Shown here one piece after another: positions 7,567-17,785 of a DNA stretch of 64,000 nucleotides; position 1 is the first letter of the stretch, and every line of letters begins with the position of its first letter. The translations under genes were made by a program, and so were the position numbers. The notes below the pieces were generated by a model that saw only the letters and a program-made list of their open reading frames with translations, searched no databases and was not told where the DNA came from. This DNA is from Candidatus Helarchaeota archaeon (GTDB lineage Archaea; Asgardarchaeota; Lokiarchaeia; Helarchaeales; RDOG01). Location: the NCBI GenBank assembly GCA_019058315.1, contig JAHPZH010000002.1, forward strand, positions 496,001 to 560,000. The letters run 5' to 3'.

Positions 7567-9049
7567 GTTTGACTTCCTCCGCCATTTTTACTGCTTGTAG
7601 AATAGATTTTAATTTATTTTCAGTCTCAAACCACTCATTAACTGGTTGGGAATGCTTGACTATTCCTCCGCCTGCTTGAGCTGTTATTTCTGTCTCATTT
7701 AAATATAAAGTCCTAATGGTTATTGCCCAATCACAATCTCCATTAAGAGAACAATAACCTACTACACCTGCATAAGGTCCTCGGGGTTCTTTTTCTAATT
7801 CGTTTATAATTTCCATGGCTCGTAATTTTGGAGCACCACTCACCGTTCCCGCAGGGAACATGCTTTTTAGAATTTCAAAACTGGAAATTTTATCTCTTTT
7901 TATGCTATTTAGTGTTGTAATGATATGCATTACATTTCTGAATCTTTTAATTTTCATAAAATCTATGGGTTCAACTGTACCTGGCTTTGATACTTTGGCA
8001 AGATCGTTTCTAGCTAAATCAACAAGCATAACATGCTCCGCTCTCTCCTTAATATCGTTTAATAACTCTAGTTCTAAGGCTTTATCTTCTTCTGGAGTAT
8101 TTCCTCTTTTTCTTGTGCCTGCTATTGGAACAGTAGAAATCTTATCATTATCTATTGTAACGAGTGCTTCTGGGGAGCTGCCTATAATTCTAATTTTACC
8201 AAAGTTCAGGTAATACATATATGGGCTGGGATTTATTTGTCTCAAGGCACCATAAATATCCATATCATGGGTTTCTGACTTTACTCTCAGTTTTCTAGAA
8301 AGAACTGATTGAATTATATCTCCTGAATAAATATAATCTTTAATTTTTTCAATCATTTTAAAATATTCAATTTCGCTAACATTTGATACTATGTTAGATG
8401 TGCCATTCATTGAGACTTTTGGATAATTGATAGGCTTTGAAGGTTTATATTTTTTCAAACTTCGAATAAGTCTCTCAGGGGGCTTATATCCATTTTTTAA
8501 GGCATTTTCAATAAAATAGAGTTTATTTGTTTTATGATTAAAAATTAAGACCTTTGTATGCATTCCGACCATGACATCTGGAAATTTAGATTTTTTGGTA
8601 TAACCTACCCACTCATTTACAATATCATAACCTATATAACCAAGATAACCTCCATAAAATACATTTCTTGGAAATATTTCATAAAATCCATGCTCTTCTA
8701 AAGGTGTAAGTGTTTCTAATAAATCTAAAGCTTTAACATTATAAACGACTTTATCAGTGAAGTTATCATAATGTTTAGATTTGTCCAAATTCTCACTAGA
8801 TTCTAAAAAGGCTTTTATAGTTTCGCCTTTTTCCGTCTTCAATTCTTTAAATTTGTATTTGTTATTTTTTATTTCAAGAATATAATCAGGTTCAAGACAT
8901 ATGAAACTAAAAAGCAATTCTTTACTCTCTTCTTGAACTGATTCTAGGAAAAAACTTTGTTTTAACTCTAAATCATAGTTTAAGTGCTTAAAAAGTGAGT
9001 ATATATCTGAAAACGTTCCAAGAGTTTCAATATGAAAATTAAATTCCAT
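7559..9049 (-). CDS. trpE: Anthranilate synthase component I
   Basis: The 496-residue enzyme converts chorismate to anthranilate. The chorismate-binding half carries GYIGYDIVNEW, SPSPYMYYLN-type (NPSPYMYYLNFG), PIAGTRKRG, DLARNDLAKV, FPAGTVSGAPK and the QAGGGIV end motif. Near the N-terminus the FLES motif (residues 34-37) matches the LLES tryptophan-binding motif of feedback-inhibited TrpE, so end-product inhibition is likely. One nt separates it from trpA upstream, and it overlaps trpG. Confidence 0.95.
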   Translation of the reverse strand: MEFNFHIETLGTFSDIYSLFKHLNYDLELKQSFFLESVQEESKELLFSFICLEPDYILEIKNNKYKFKELKTEKGETIKAFLESSENLDKSKHYDNFTDKVVYNVKALDLLETLTPLEEHGFYEIFPRNVFYGGYLGYIGYDIVNEWVGYTKKSKFPDVMVGMHTKVLIFNHKTNKLYFIENALKNGYKPPERLIRSLKKYKPSKPINYPKVSMNGTSNIVSNVSEIEYFKMIEKIKDYIYSGDIIQSVLSRKLRVKSETHDMDIYGALRQINPSPYMYYLNFGKIRIIGSSPEALVTIDNDKISTVPIAGTRKRGNTPEEDKALELELLNDIKERAEHVMLVDLARNDLAKVSKPGTVEPIDFMKIKRFRNVMHIITTLNSIKRDKISSFEILKSMFPAGTVSGAPKLRAMEIINELEKEPRGPYAGVVGYCSLNGDCDWAITIRTLYLNETEITAQAGGGIVKHSQPVNEWFETENKLKSILQAVKMAEEVKHE

Positions 9050-9050
9050 T

Positions 9051-9863
9051 TTAAAGTCCCTCCTTTTTTGTAGCTTTTTTTAATTCTTTAATATATTTGC
9101 CTATTTTCTCTAAAGCATTATCTAAATCATTTAGATTATTTTCTAATATTTTTATAATGGCGGAGCCTACAATCATTCCATGCGCTCCTATTTTTAATAA
9201 TTCTCTTATATGTTCAGCCTTACTAATTCCAAAACCAACTGCTATAGGAAGATTCGTGATGGGAAGAAGGTGTAATAAACTCTCTGCAGTTATTTTTTCT
9301 AAGTTTTTTCGAGCACCAGTTGTTCCTAGAACTGCCATAAAATATATGAATCCTCCAGCAACTTCTAAAATTTTATGAAAACGAGCTTCATTTGTAGTTG
9401 GTGTTACCATAAAAATAATGTGGACATCATTTTTTTTAGCAAAATCTAATGCTGGAGCTGCTTCTTCAATAGGTAAGTCTGGGATAACTATACCTTGTAT
9501 CCCTGATTTTTTAGCATCACTGAAGAATTTCGACAAACCTCTTTGGAGTACCAAATTATAGTAGGTTAAAAATACTAGTGGGATATTTGTGAATTTTCGT
9601 ATTTTTTCAACTAATTCGAAGGCAATATCAGTATTCATACCATAATTTAAAGCTCTCTGAGACGAAGCCTGAATTGTTGGACCATCAGCTATTGGATCTG
9701 AAAAAGGTATGCCTAACTCTATTATATCTGCCCCGTTTTCTTCTAGAATTTTCACGAGCTTTAATGAATAATCTAGGTTAGGATCGCCCAATGTTATAAA
9801 AGGTATAAAAACTCCTTCGCCCTTTTCGTTTAAATCTCTAAAAACTTTATCAATAGAATTCAT
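9051..9863 (-). CDS. trpA: Tryptophan synthase alpha subunit
   Basis: The 270-residue TIM barrel cleaves indole-3-glycerol phosphate to indole. The catalytic segment ELGIPFSDPIADGPTIQ holds the Glu and Asp of the active site; GIVIPDLPIEE, GVTGAR-like LGTTGARKN and the phosphate-binding VGFGISK and MIVGSAI follow in the usual order. It starts directly after the trpB stop codon with no gap, in keeping with alpha2-beta2 complex formation. Confidence 0.95.
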   Translation of the reverse strand: MNSIDKVFRDLNEKGEGVFIPFITLGDPNLDYSLKLVKILEENGADIIELGIPFSDPIADGPTIQASSQRALNYGMNTDIAFELVEKIRKFTNIPLVFLTYYNLVLQRGLSKFFSDAKKSGIQGIVIPDLPIEEAAPALDFAKKNDVHIIFMVTPTTNEARFHKILEVAGGFIYFMAVLGTTGARKNLEKITAESLLHLLPITNLPIAVGFGISKAEHIRELLKIGAHGMIVGSAIIKILENNLNDLDNALEKIGKYIKELKKATKKEGL

Positions 9864-11066
9864 TTACAGATCTCCCATAAATTGTTGTACAATACCTAAA
9901 TCTTTTCCCCCATGTCCTGAAAGATTTAGTACAACAATATCGTTTTTATCAAATTTATCTGCAATTTTAACTAGATAAGCTAATGCGTGGGCAGGTTCTA
10001 AAGCAGGGATAATTCCTTCAGTTTTGGATAATAGATTAAATGCTGAAAGTGCTTCTTCATCAGTTGCCATGCCAGTTTTAAGTCGTTTAATCTCCTTTAA
10101 AAAACAATGTTCAGGGCCAACACCCGGATAATCTAAACCTGCACTAACACTATAGCTAGTTTTTATTTGGCCATATTTATCTTGCAAGACCTTTATATGA
10201 GCACCATGAAAAACTCCATTAGTTCCCAAATTTAAACTTGCACCAGTCATATTGGGATCATTTTTCTTTCCTTCAGCTTCGACGCCATATAGATCGACTG
10301 ATTGATCTTCAATGAAATCATAAAAAGCTCCAATAGCATTACTTCCACCCCCAATACAAGCAAAAATTGCATTAGGTAATTTATTTTCTTTTTCTAATAT
10401 TTGTTTTTTTATTTCTTTACCAATTATTCTTTGAAATTCTCTTACAATTAATGGATATGGATGAAAACCTACTACTGAACCAATTAAATAATATGTAGTT
10501 TGAACATTTGTAATCCAATCTCGCAAAGCTTCATTGATAGCATCTTTTAATGTCTGACTGCCGCTTGTAACAGTTCTAATTTTGGCTCCCAGTAGTTTCA
10601 TTCTTAATACATTATATTTCTGTCGTTCTACATCTTCAGCTCCCATGTAAATCTCTGTCGGAAATCCAAAAAATGCACCTACAATTGCAGTTGCAAACCC
10701 GTGTTGACCAGCACCAGTTTCAGCAATTAGTCTTTTCTTTCCCATTTTTTTAGCTAAAAGGGCTTGACCGAGAGTATTATTGATTTTATGAGCTCCACCG
10801 TGGAGCAAATCTTCTCTTTTTAAATATATTTTACATTTTAATTTTTCACTCAGTCGTTTGGCATAATATAAGGGAGTAGGGCGTCCCGCATAATCTTTTA
10901 ATAATAAATTTAGTTCCTTTTGAAATTTATCAGTGTAGAAAAGCGAGTTAAATGCTTTTTCCAACTCTTCTGCAGCTGGCATTAATACTTCCGGTGTAAA
11001 CATTCCTCCAAATTTGCCAAACTTTCCATGTTCATCTGGATATTTGTTATAATATTCAAGATTCAT
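9864..11066 (-). CDS. trpB: Tryptophan synthase beta subunit
   Basis: The 400-residue PLP enzyme joins indole to serine. The PLP-lysine motif GGAHKINN, the GAGQHG loop, the GGGSNAIG phosphate site and the LSGHGGKD end motif are all seen. N-terminal [15 protein letters not shown] and length mark it as a TrpB1-type beta subunit, the form that pairs with TrpA, rather than the stand-alone TrpB2. It overlaps trpF by 4 nt. Confidence 0.95.
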   Translation of the reverse strand: MNLEYYNKYPDEHGKFGKFGGMFTPEVLMPAAEELEKAFNSLFYTDKFQKELNLLLKDYAGRPTPLYYAKRLSEKLKCKIYLKREDLLHGGAHKINNTLGQALLAKKMGKKRLIAETGAGQHGFATAIVGAFFGFPTEIYMGAEDVERQKYNVLRMKLLGAKIRTVTSGSQTLKDAINEALRDWITNVQTTYYLIGSVVGFHPYPLIVREFQRIIGKEIKKQILEKENKLPNAIFACIGGGSNAIGAFYDFIEDQSVDLYGVEAEGKKNDPNMTGASLNLGTNGVFHGAHIKVLQDKYGQIKTSYSVSAGLDYPGVGPEHCFLKEIKRLKTGMATDEEALSAFNLLSKTEGIIPALEPAHALAYLVKIADKFDKNDIVVLNLSGHGGKDLGIVQQFMGDL

Positions 11067-11731
11067 AAATTTGCCTCCTTAATTTTATGGATAAAATTAA
11101 TTATTTTATTAGGGTCTTTAATACCCGGAGATTGTTCCACTCCACTTGAAATATCTACAGCGTAAGGGTTTACAATATTTATAGCTTCAACAATATTATT
11201 TTCATTCAAACCTCCAGCTAAAATAAGTGGAATGTCTATATTATCCCTTACTTTTCTTGCAAGGTTCCAATCTATAGTTGAACCTGTTCCCCCTAACTTA
11301 TTTGGGATATACTTATCAATTAAAATTGCGTCTGAGTATTTTTGAAGAATTTTTGCTGCATTTAATGGTTTTTTATCTAAAATTTGTGACTCATTTTGCT
11401 TATTTACTGGCAAACCATTAATTATTTTTGTTGTGACTCTATTTTTAGTTTCTTTATAGAAAATTTCTTCAAAAAAACCGTGAATTTGAATTGCATCAGG
11501 ATGAACTTGTTTTTCAATTAACAAAATGTCATCAATTGAATTAGGAACTATGACAGCTACACTTGTAATAAATGGAGGGATCTTACTAAATAATTCATCT
11601 GCTTTTTGTTGTGAAATATTTCTTGGTGATTTTTCAACATTAATCACAGATCCTATAGCGTGATAACCTTCATTTATTGCTAATTTCAAATCAGTTTCGT
11701 TTTTTATACCGCAAATTTTAACTCTAACCAT
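11063..11731 (-). CDS. trpF: Phosphoribosylanthranilate isomerase
   Basis: The 222-residue TIM barrel catalyses the Amadori rearrangement of PRA to CdRP. The N-terminal [11 protein letters not shown] includes the catalytic Cys; [17 protein letters not shown] and AVDISSGVE (phosphate site and C-terminal family signature) follow. A segment at ~85-130 is longer and more Lys/Asn-rich than in typical TrpF. It starts 1 nt after trpC and its stop overlaps the trpB start. Confidence 0.95.
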   Translation of the reverse strand: MVRVKICGIKNETDLKLAINEGYHAIGSVINVEKSPRNISQQKADELFSKIPPFITSVAVIVPNSIDDILLIEKQVHPDAIQIHGFFEEIFYKETKNRVTTKIINGLPVNKQNESQILDKKPLNAAKILQKYSDAILIDKYIPNKLGGTGSTIDWNLARKVRDNIDIPLILAGGLNENNIVEAINIVNPYAVDISSGVEQSPGIKDPNKIINFIHKIKEANL

Positions 11732-11732
11732 T

Positions 11733-12509
11733 TTAACTTGGCTCCAATAATTCTTTTAATTTTAATTGAATATCTGGGGCTTCCATTATAGAAGATCCTA
11801 TCAAAAATGCATTTGCTCCTGCTTTTAGCAAATTTTTTATGTCTTGATTTGTATAAATTCCGCTTTCGCTGATTATTATGCTATTCGGAAACCTATTACG
11901 AATTCGTGGTATCATATCCAGTGTAGTTTTTAAATTAACCTTTAGAGTTTCTAAATTTCGGTTATTTATTCCAATAATTTTAGGCTCTATTCCTTGAATT
12001 CTATTAAGATCCTCAGTATCATGAATTTCCATTAATACTTCTAAGTTAAGCGAAATAGCGAGGTTATACAATTCTTGAAGAAGTTCGTTTGATAACATTT
12101 TCACAATGAGAAGAATTACGTTCGCTCCTAATTCCATGCCATGATAAATTTGTTTTTTGTGAAAAATGAAATCTTTTAACAGAATCGGTAATGATATACT
12201 CTCTCTAACACGTTCTAAAATCTCAAAACTACCATTAAAATAATTTGGTTCAGTCAATACACTTATTCCCACTACGCCTCCAAGCTCCATTTTTTTTGCC
12301 AAATCTCCTACATTTCTAAAAGAAGAAATACTTCCTTTTGAGGGAGAAGCAAATTTAATTTCTGATATTATTGGATTTTTTTTACTATTTTTTATCCTTT
12401 CAATTAAACTAATCCGTTTGGTATTAATTTGCTCCGGAATTTTATAATTTTTTAGAAAGGAGCTTAAAGTAATTTTCCGGTTTTTTAATATTTTATCCAA
12501 TATATTCAC
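11733..12509 (-). CDS. trpC: Indole-3-glycerol phosphate synthase
   Basis: The 258-residue TIM barrel closes the indole ring. Catalytic and substrate-binding motifs are present: SEIKFASPSKG (Glu and Lys), LLKDFIFHKKQI (Lys), LMEIHD (Glu), IGINNRNL, and ISESGIYT with LIGSSIM for phosphate. GTG start; it overlaps trpD by 4 nt. Confidence 0.95.
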   Translation of the reverse strand: MNILDKILKNRKITLSSFLKNYKIPEQINTKRISLIERIKNSKKNPIISEIKFASPSKGSISSFRNVGDLAKKMELGGVVGISVLTEPNYFNGSFEILERVRESISLPILLKDFIFHKKQIYHGMELGANVILLIVKMLSNELLQELYNLAISLNLEVLMEIHDTEDLNRIQGIEPKIIGINNRNLETLKVNLKTTLDMIPRIRNRFPNSIIISESGIYTNQDIKNLLKAGANAFLIGSSIMEAPDIQLKLKELLEPS

Positions 12510-13564
12510 AGAAATTGTTCCTCCATTTTTTCTATTTTTTCTAAAGATCCTCCGGAATTTTTAATAAGTTCTTTAAGTTTTTTATATGCATTTCCACTAG
12601 AAATACTCTCCTTAGCTACATCTAGTCCTTCATTTATGGTTTTTGCTTTCTGTCCTACCACTATTCCAGCAGCTGAATTCAATAATACAATATCTGTCTT
12701 TTTTGAACTGTCTCCACTTAGAATTTTTATTGCAATTTTCAAATTTTCATCCAATAATCCTCCTTGAATATCCTTAGGTTCAGCTTTTGGAATTGAAAAA
12801 TCCTTTGGAGAGATATAAAACGTGTTAACCTTATTATTATTTAATTCGGAGATCTTCGTTTTACCCAAAGTCGAAATTTCATCCAAACCTGGCTCGCCAT
12901 GAACAATATATGCCGTATCAGTACCTAATGTTTTTAAAGCATTTGCCATTTTTTCTGTTATATTCGGATCAAAAACTCCTAGAAGTTGTGAATTAGCATT
13001 TGCAGGATTAGTTAAAGGTCCTAAAATATTAAACACGGTTCTCAATCCAATTTCTCTTCTAGGACCAATTGCATATTTCATAGCTGGATGAAATATTGGT
13101 GCAAACATAAAGCCTATTCCATTTTCAATACATTTTTCAACTATTTTAGGTTCTGCATTAATATTAACCCCAAATCCCTCAAGGAGATCAGCGCTCCCAC
13201 ACTTGCTTGTAACAGAACGATTACCATGTTTAGCTATATTAATACCCGCACCTGCAACAATAAATGCCGCGATAGTACTAATATTAAATGTCTTGATTTC
13301 ATCTCCACCAGTTCCGCATGTGTCTACTAAAACTTTATCATATTTTGGATTAATTTTACTGCAAAACTTTCTCATTATTTTGGCAAATGCAGCAATTTCA
13401 CTAAAATTTTCGCCTTTTTGTCTTAATAATACTAAAAAGGCTCCAATTTGTGCTGGAGTAGCTTTTCCAGACATAATTAATTCCATGGCTTGTTCAGCCA
13501 AGTCTGTTTCTAAATCTTTACCATTTGCTAACAAATTTAAGATAAATTTCATATCAGAAGTCAT
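12506..13564 (-). CDS. trpD: Anthranilate phosphoribosyltransferase
   Basis: First gene of the trp operon. The 352-residue enzyme moves phosphoribose from PRPP to anthranilate. Motifs: DTCGTGGDEIKTFNIST (PRPP-binding), KHGNRSVTSKCGSADLLE, and GIGFMFAPIFHPAMK. The ATG at 13564 stands 6 nt behind GAGGTG and is preferred to the GTG three codons upstream, which lies inside that ribosome site. All seven trp genes follow with gaps of 1 nt or less, or overlaps. Confidence 0.95.
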   Translation of the reverse strand: MTSDMKFILNLLANGKDLETDLAEQAMELIMSGKATPAQIGAFLVLLRQKGENFSEIAAFAKIMRKFCSKINPKYDKVLVDTCGTGGDEIKTFNISTIAAFIVAGAGINIAKHGNRSVTSKCGSADLLEGFGVNINAEPKIVEKCIENGIGFMFAPIFHPAMKYAIGPRREIGLRTVFNILGPLTNPANANSQLLGVFDPNITEKMANALKTLGTDTAYIVHGEPGLDEISTLGKTKISELNNNKVNTFYISPKDFSIPKAEPKDIQGGLLDENLKIAIKILSGDSSKKTDIVLLNSAAGIVVGQKAKTINEGLDVAKESISSGNAYKKLKELIKNSGGSLEKIEKMEEQFL

Positions 13565-13573
13565 AATAATCAC

Positions 13574-14208
13574 CTCAAAATTTTAATTATTAATAAAACC
13601 AATTTCAAATAGCGCATTTAGTAATGCCAGGACCAAGACCAGAAAAAAGAATTATGTGATTGAATATAATCTTGGTTAGTAGCATTAAAAATAACATTAA
13701 AAATAAAAAAAGATGTAAAAAAACTAATAAAATTGCTTTTATCGTAGATAAAGTCCTCTCTTCTGAAATTTTTCTTCCTTATAAAAGTAAATTCCAGTCC
13801 AATTCTCAGTCCACCGATTATCGCTAATTATCACTATTAAATATTTAAACGTTGTTATTTTTCTGAACACATCCAAAAAACATTTTTTCAAATTATGAAA
13901 TCAGAAAATTAACAATTTATAGAATACATTGAAGAATTTACACTTATTTATCTTGTTTTTAAAAATTCTTGTATTTTGGGTAATTTAGCAAGATTCTCAA
14001 CCCTTTTATTCGATAATCTAAAATTTTAAAACCAATAATTTAATATTTTCACTCAATAGCATGAATTCTATCATCTATATGAATTTTATTTATAGAGCAT
14101 AATCTCATTTCTCATTTCATATGTCGAAATTTTTAAAAAGAACTTCAGTTTATTTTCCAATTATAAAGTATTTTTCAATTTATTAAAAATGACGAAGGGA
14201 GTGATCTA
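13574..14208. promoter_or_regulatory. Divergent intergenic region between trpD and a surface-protein gene
   Basis: 635 nt without a gene I can support. For the reverse-strand trp operon a TATA-like CTTTTATAA lies at 13779-13787, giving a leader of about 180 nt; a second AT-rich box is at 13836-13850. Two direct copies of CAGTCCA (13795-13801, 13807-13813) sit between them and could be an operator, but this is a guess. For the forward gene a TATA-like ATTATAAAG is at 14159-14167 and a GGGAGTGAT ribosome site at 14197-14205. No leader peptide rich in Trp codons was found. Confidence 0.3.
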
Positions 14209-17154
14209 TTGAAATGTAAATTAGGTAAATACTCAAGAGTATTAGTATGTATTATTTCAATATTGGTTTTTTCTTGTTTCATAACGAATAATATAGTAAT
14301 TCCGAATATTTATGGTAATAAAAATAGCCTAACTGAAATAGATAATCCGACTGATGTTTTACTCGAAATAGAAGAGGCAGAGCTCGGCTTTTATAATACA
14401 ACGGGATATGCACGGGCAGTAGCAGTCTCGGGAGATGTGGCATATGTTGCTGACGATACTCAAGGCTTGCGGTGTATTAATATAACCGATCCAACAAATC
14501 CCTCTGAAATTGGTTTTTATAATACCTCAGGTGGTGCATGGGATGTTGCAATCTCGGGAGATGTTGCATACGTTGCTGATGGTTATAACTTAAGCTGCAT
14601 TGATATAAGCGACCCTACCAACCCTTCTGAGATTGGTTTTTATGATAACCCAGGGGTGACATATGGAGTGGCAGTCTCAGGTGATGTGGCATATCTTGCA
14701 GATTGGGGTGCGTTACGATGTGTGAATATTTCCGACCCGACCAATCCCTTTCTAATAGGCTCCTGCATCTCCGTAAACGCATGGAGTGTAGCAGTTTCTG
14801 GAGACGTGGCATATGTTGCTGCTTATTCCCAAGGGTTACGATGTATAAATATTACTGATCCGACGAGTCCCTCTGAAATAGGTACTTACAATACGACAGG
14901 AATAGCACGGAGGTTGGCAGTCTCTGGAGATGTAGCATATATTGCTGATAGCATTCAAGGTTTGGTCTCTATTAATATTACTGACCCAGCCAACCCCTCC
15001 CTGTTAGGTTTCAATAACAGTTGGGGGAGTCCAACTCGCGCACTAGGGGTGGCAGTATCCGGAGACCTGGCATATGTTGCGGGTAGTATCTTTGGCTTGC
15101 AAGTTGTTAATATAAGTAATCCGACTAATCCCCTCCTAATAGATTCCTATCTAACCCCTGGACAAGAGTGGGATGTAGAAGTATCGGGAAGCGTGGCATA
15201 CGTTGCTGACAGGCACCAAGGCTTGCGGTGTATTAAAATAAGTGAACCTATCACCCCCTATGAAATCGGCAATTGTCTAACTTTAGGCATAGAAGCATTT
15301 AGCGTGGCAGTTTCGGGAGATGTGGCATATGTTGCCGTTGCTGGCGCTTCTAATGATGGATACTTGCGGTGTGTAAATATAAGCGACCCGACTAACCCCT
15401 CTGAAATCGGCTCCTATTATTTTTTTGGAGAGCCACGTGGCGTGGTAGTTTCGGGAGATGTTGCGTATATTGCCACTTATACTGGAATTTTTGTGTGTGT
15501 AAATATAAGCGACCCGACCAGCCCCTCTTTAATCTGCTCTTTTTTTATCGGGGGAAATTCATATGGCGTAGCAGTATCGGGGGATGTTGCGTATATTGCC
15601 ACTGATGAACCAGACTTGCGGTGTTTTGATATTAGCGACCCGACTAACCCCTCTGAAATCGGCTCTTATTCTACCTCCGATTATACATTTGACGTGGCAG
15701 TATCGGGAGATGTTGCGTATATTGCCGCTGGTTCTGAGGGCTTAGTGTGTGTAAATATAAGTGACCCGACTAACCCCTCTGAAATCGGCTCTTATTCATA
15801 CCCAATAACAAGCGTGGCAGTATCGGGAGATGTTGCATACGTTGCACCTTCGATTGGAGGCTTGCGGTGTGTAAATATTAGCGACCCGACCACCCCCTCT
15901 GAAATCGGCTCTTATTCTACCTCCGATTATACATATGACGTGGCAGTATCGGGAGATGTGGCATATATTGCCGCTAATGGAACCTTTCGGTGTATAAATA
16001 TAAGTGACCCGACCACCCCCTCTGAAATCGGCTCTTGTTCTACCTCAGGAAATGTACATGGTGTGGTAGTATCGGGAGATATGGCATATATTGCCAATAA
16101 TGTATATTTGCGGTGTATCAAAATCAGACAATGTGGGAGAGATGATTTAGATTCAGATGGCCTAACTTTCATTCAAGAAGTCTGGGAATACAATACAGAT
16201 CCATCAGATGGAGACATGGATGATGATGGGTTGAATGATGGTGATGAGATTATGGTGTATCAGACGAATGTAACTAATAATGACACGGATTTTGATGGGT
16301 TGAATGATGGTGATGAGATTATGGTGTATCGGACGAATGCAACTAATAATGACACGGATTTTGATGGGTTGAACGATTATGATGAGATTATGGTGTATCA
16401 GACGAATGCAACTAATAATGACACGGATGGAGAGGGCTTAAATGATTATATTGAGATCATGGTTTATTATACAAACGCGACAAATCCAGATACGGATGGA
16501 GAAGGTTTGACCGACTACGATGAAATCATAATGTATCAAACTAATGCATCAGATTCTGATACTGATAATGATTTGATAGATGATTATAATGAAGTAGTAA
16601 TATATCACAGTAATGGTTCTAACGTAGATACTGATTATGATGGTGTAAATGATTACAATGAAGTTTTTATTTTTCCAACAAATATCACGAAGTATGATAC
16701 GGATGATGATGGGTTAAATGATTATGAAGAATTATTTATTTATCCAACAGACCCTAATAACAGTGATACAGATAATGATGGGTTGAATGACTCCAGTGAA
16801 TTACAGATTTATAATACCAACCCATGTAGTAATGATACAGATGGAGATGGGGTTAGTGACTACGATGAAATATTTGTATTTGGTACTGATCCGAACAATC
16901 CGGGTTCAGATATGGGAGAAGGTAATATTCCATTTGTACCACTCATGAGCACCATGAATGTAATGGATTTCTTGTTGTCTCCAATCGGTTTGGGAATTTT
17001 AGCAGTCATTGGAGTAGCGTTTGCCATGGCGATTATCGCAGTAAGATCCAACGCAAGTAATAAGAGAACCATCAAGGAATTATCAGAAAAAATTAGCAAG
17101 AAACAGCTTTCAAAAACAGGCTTGAAAGATTCCATCAAAAAGGAAGAATTATGA
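14209..17154 (+). CDS. Surface protein: 14 LVIVD propeller repeats plus 11 calcium-type repeats
   Basis: The 981-residue protein has a signal peptide/TM at 10-33, then 14 repeats of ~40 residues (core VAVSGDVAYVAD..GLRCINISDPTNPSEIG), the LVIVD type; 14 would make two seven-bladed propellers. From ~645 to ~905 come 11 repeats of ~23 residues of the form DTDxDGLNDxDEIxVYxTNxTNN, like thrombospondin-3/calcium-binding repeats. A C-terminal helix (~925-947) and a short basic tail anchor it. TTG start 7 nt after GGAG. The coding DNA is visibly richer in G and C than its neighbours. A cell-surface adhesive or S-layer-linked role is inferred. Confidence 0.85.
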   Translation: MKCKLGKYSRVLVCIISILVFSCFITNNIVIPNIYGNKNSLTEIDNPTDVLLEIEEAELGFYNTTGYARAVAVSGDVAYVADDTQGLRCINITDPTNPSEIGFYNTSGGAWDVAISGDVAYVADGYNLSCIDISDPTNPSEIGFYDNPGVTYGVAVSGDVAYLADWGALRCVNISDPTNPFLIGSCISVNAWSVAVSGDVAYVAAYSQGLRCINITDPTSPSEIGTYNTTGIARRLAVSGDVAYIADSIQGLVSINITDPANPSLLGFNNSWGSPTRALGVAVSGDLAYVAGSIFGLQVVNISNPTNPLLIDSYLTPGQEWDVEVSGSVAYVADRHQGLRCIKISEPITPYEIGNCLTLGIEAFSVAVSGDVAYVAVAGASNDGYLRCVNISDPTNPSEIGSYYFFGEPRGVVVSGDVAYIATYTGIFVCVNISDPTSPSLICSFFIGGNSYGVAVSGDVAYIATDEPDLRCFDISDPTNPSEIGSYSTSDYTFDVAVSGDVAYIAAGSEGLVCVNISDPTNPSEIGSYSYPITSVAVSGDVAYVAPSIGGLRCVNISDPTTPSEIGSYSTSDYTYDVAVSGDVAYIAANGTFRCINISDPTTPSEIGSCSTSGNVHGVVVSGDMAYIANNVYLRCIKIRQCGRDDLDSDGLTFIQEVWEYNTDPSDGDMDDDGLNDGDEIMVYQTNVTNNDTDFDGLNDGDEIMVYRTNATNNDTDFDGLNDYDEIMVYQTNATNNDTDGEGLNDYIEIMVYYTNATNPDTDGEGLTDYDEIIMYQTNASDSDTDNDLIDDYNEVVIYHSNGSNVDTDYDGVNDYNEVFIFPTNITKYDTDDDGLNDYEELFIYPTDPNNSDTDNDGLNDSSELQIYNTNPCSNDTDGDGVSDYDEIFVFGTDPNNPGSDMGEGNIPFVPLMSTMNVMDFLLSPIGLGILAVIGVAFAMAIIAVRSNASNKRTIKELSEKISKKQLSKTGLKDSIKKEEL
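14390..16130 (+). repeat. LVIVD repeat-coding array
   Basis: Fourteen tandem coding repeats of about 110-130 nt. Cores such as GTGGCAGTATCGGGAGATGT recur almost unchanged; repeats 8-14 are closest to each other (GACCCGACTAACCCCTCTGAA recurs with 1-3 changes), which suggests recent duplication or gene conversion in the second half. Confidence 0.85.
16200..16905 (+). repeat. Calcium-type DxDxDG repeat array, 69-nt period
   Basis: Eleven tandem coding repeats of about 69 nt. Units from ~16219 to ~16430 are nearly identical (GATGGGTTGAATGATGGTGA, then GAGATTATGGTGTATC recur three times), while later units have diverged. The protein pattern places Asp at spacing typical of calcium loops. Confidence 0.85.
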
Positions 17155-17245
17155 GGCAGTTAATTCTCCATCCTCTATTTTTTTTTATATAATTAAATAT
17201 TTAATCAATTTATTCATGAAGTATATCATTATAATAAATTCTTAT

Positions 17246-17372
17246 TCACTTTATCAGGTTCTTGAAGACTTTTGACCAAGCATCTTGCATGATATAGGCT
17301 TTCATGTTATGTGAGATGAAACCTAATAGTCCACTATTTAAAATGCTTTGATTCAAACTTTTTTAAATCATA
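17246..17372 (-). pseudogene. Possible transposase C-terminal remnant
   Basis: An open stretch of ~39 codons without a start ends at a TGA (17246-17248) and reads ...NSGLLGFISHNMKAYIMQD... followed by WSKVFKNLIK. The GLLGFISHNxKAY pattern is reminiscent of the last helix of DDE transposases (LGLIAHNLKA type). No terminal repeats or remaining upstream part were seen. This rests on a short motif only. Confidence 0.25.
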
Positions 17373-17401
17373 AAAATAAAGAAAATTTTCTAAAATATAA
17401 A

Positions 17402-17578
17402 TTAACGACTTTTTGTCGCGCTACATTGCCTTTTTTCTTTTATAAGATGCCCACAAGTTAAAAAAGTTGTCAGACAATTCATACAGACGAATTTTTCGTT
17501 GTTATTTTTACAATCATTACACCAATCCTCTCCAAGCTTCTCTAATTCCTCTACGCCACATTTTGGACATTTAATCAT
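17402..17578 (-). CDS. Small zinc-finger protein, 58 residues
   Basis: A 58-residue protein from ATG 17578 with MIKCPKCGVEELEKLGEDWC at the start and seven or more Cys: CPKC, WCNDC, FVCMNC, TCGH. Paired CxxC motifs suggest two zinc sites of zinc-ribbon type. It ends in a basic KSR. The conserved-looking cysteine pairs in an otherwise AT-rich gap support it as a real gene; the family is unknown to me. Confidence 0.65.
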   Translation of the reverse strand: MIKCPKCGVEELEKLGEDWCNDCKNNNEKFVCMNCLTTFLTCGHLIKEKRQCSATKSR

Positions 17579-17785
17579 CAAATTTCACTTTATTTTCATT
17601 AATAAATTATGAAGTTTTAATTACTTTAATAAAAGTCTACGAAAAAATTCAAATAAAACTTTCTAAATCTAAATGTTTTGGAATGAACAAGATATTCCAG
17701 AAATTTGGGATAGTAAAACACAAACTATAAAAAATTTTATTTGAATTTGACTAATTCTGTTTGAACAATTAAATCGGTGAAAATC

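Larger units (their letters stand above)
17155..17785. other. Intergenic region around the small zinc protein
   Basis: Apart from the transposase-like remnant (17246-17372) and the reverse-strand zinc protein (17402-17578), this region holds a T-rich run just after the surface-protein stop (17176-17187), which may terminate transcription, and AT-rich DNA before argH with no distinct TATA box. Confidence 0.4.

Noticed and set aside
13795..13813. Two CAGTCCA direct repeats as a TrpY-type operator.
   Set aside because: They do not match a known operator, and the transcript start is unknown; mentioned only in the region note.
16200..16905. Short regular repeats that might be a CRISPR array.
   Set aside because: They are in-frame coding repeats with no unique spacers.
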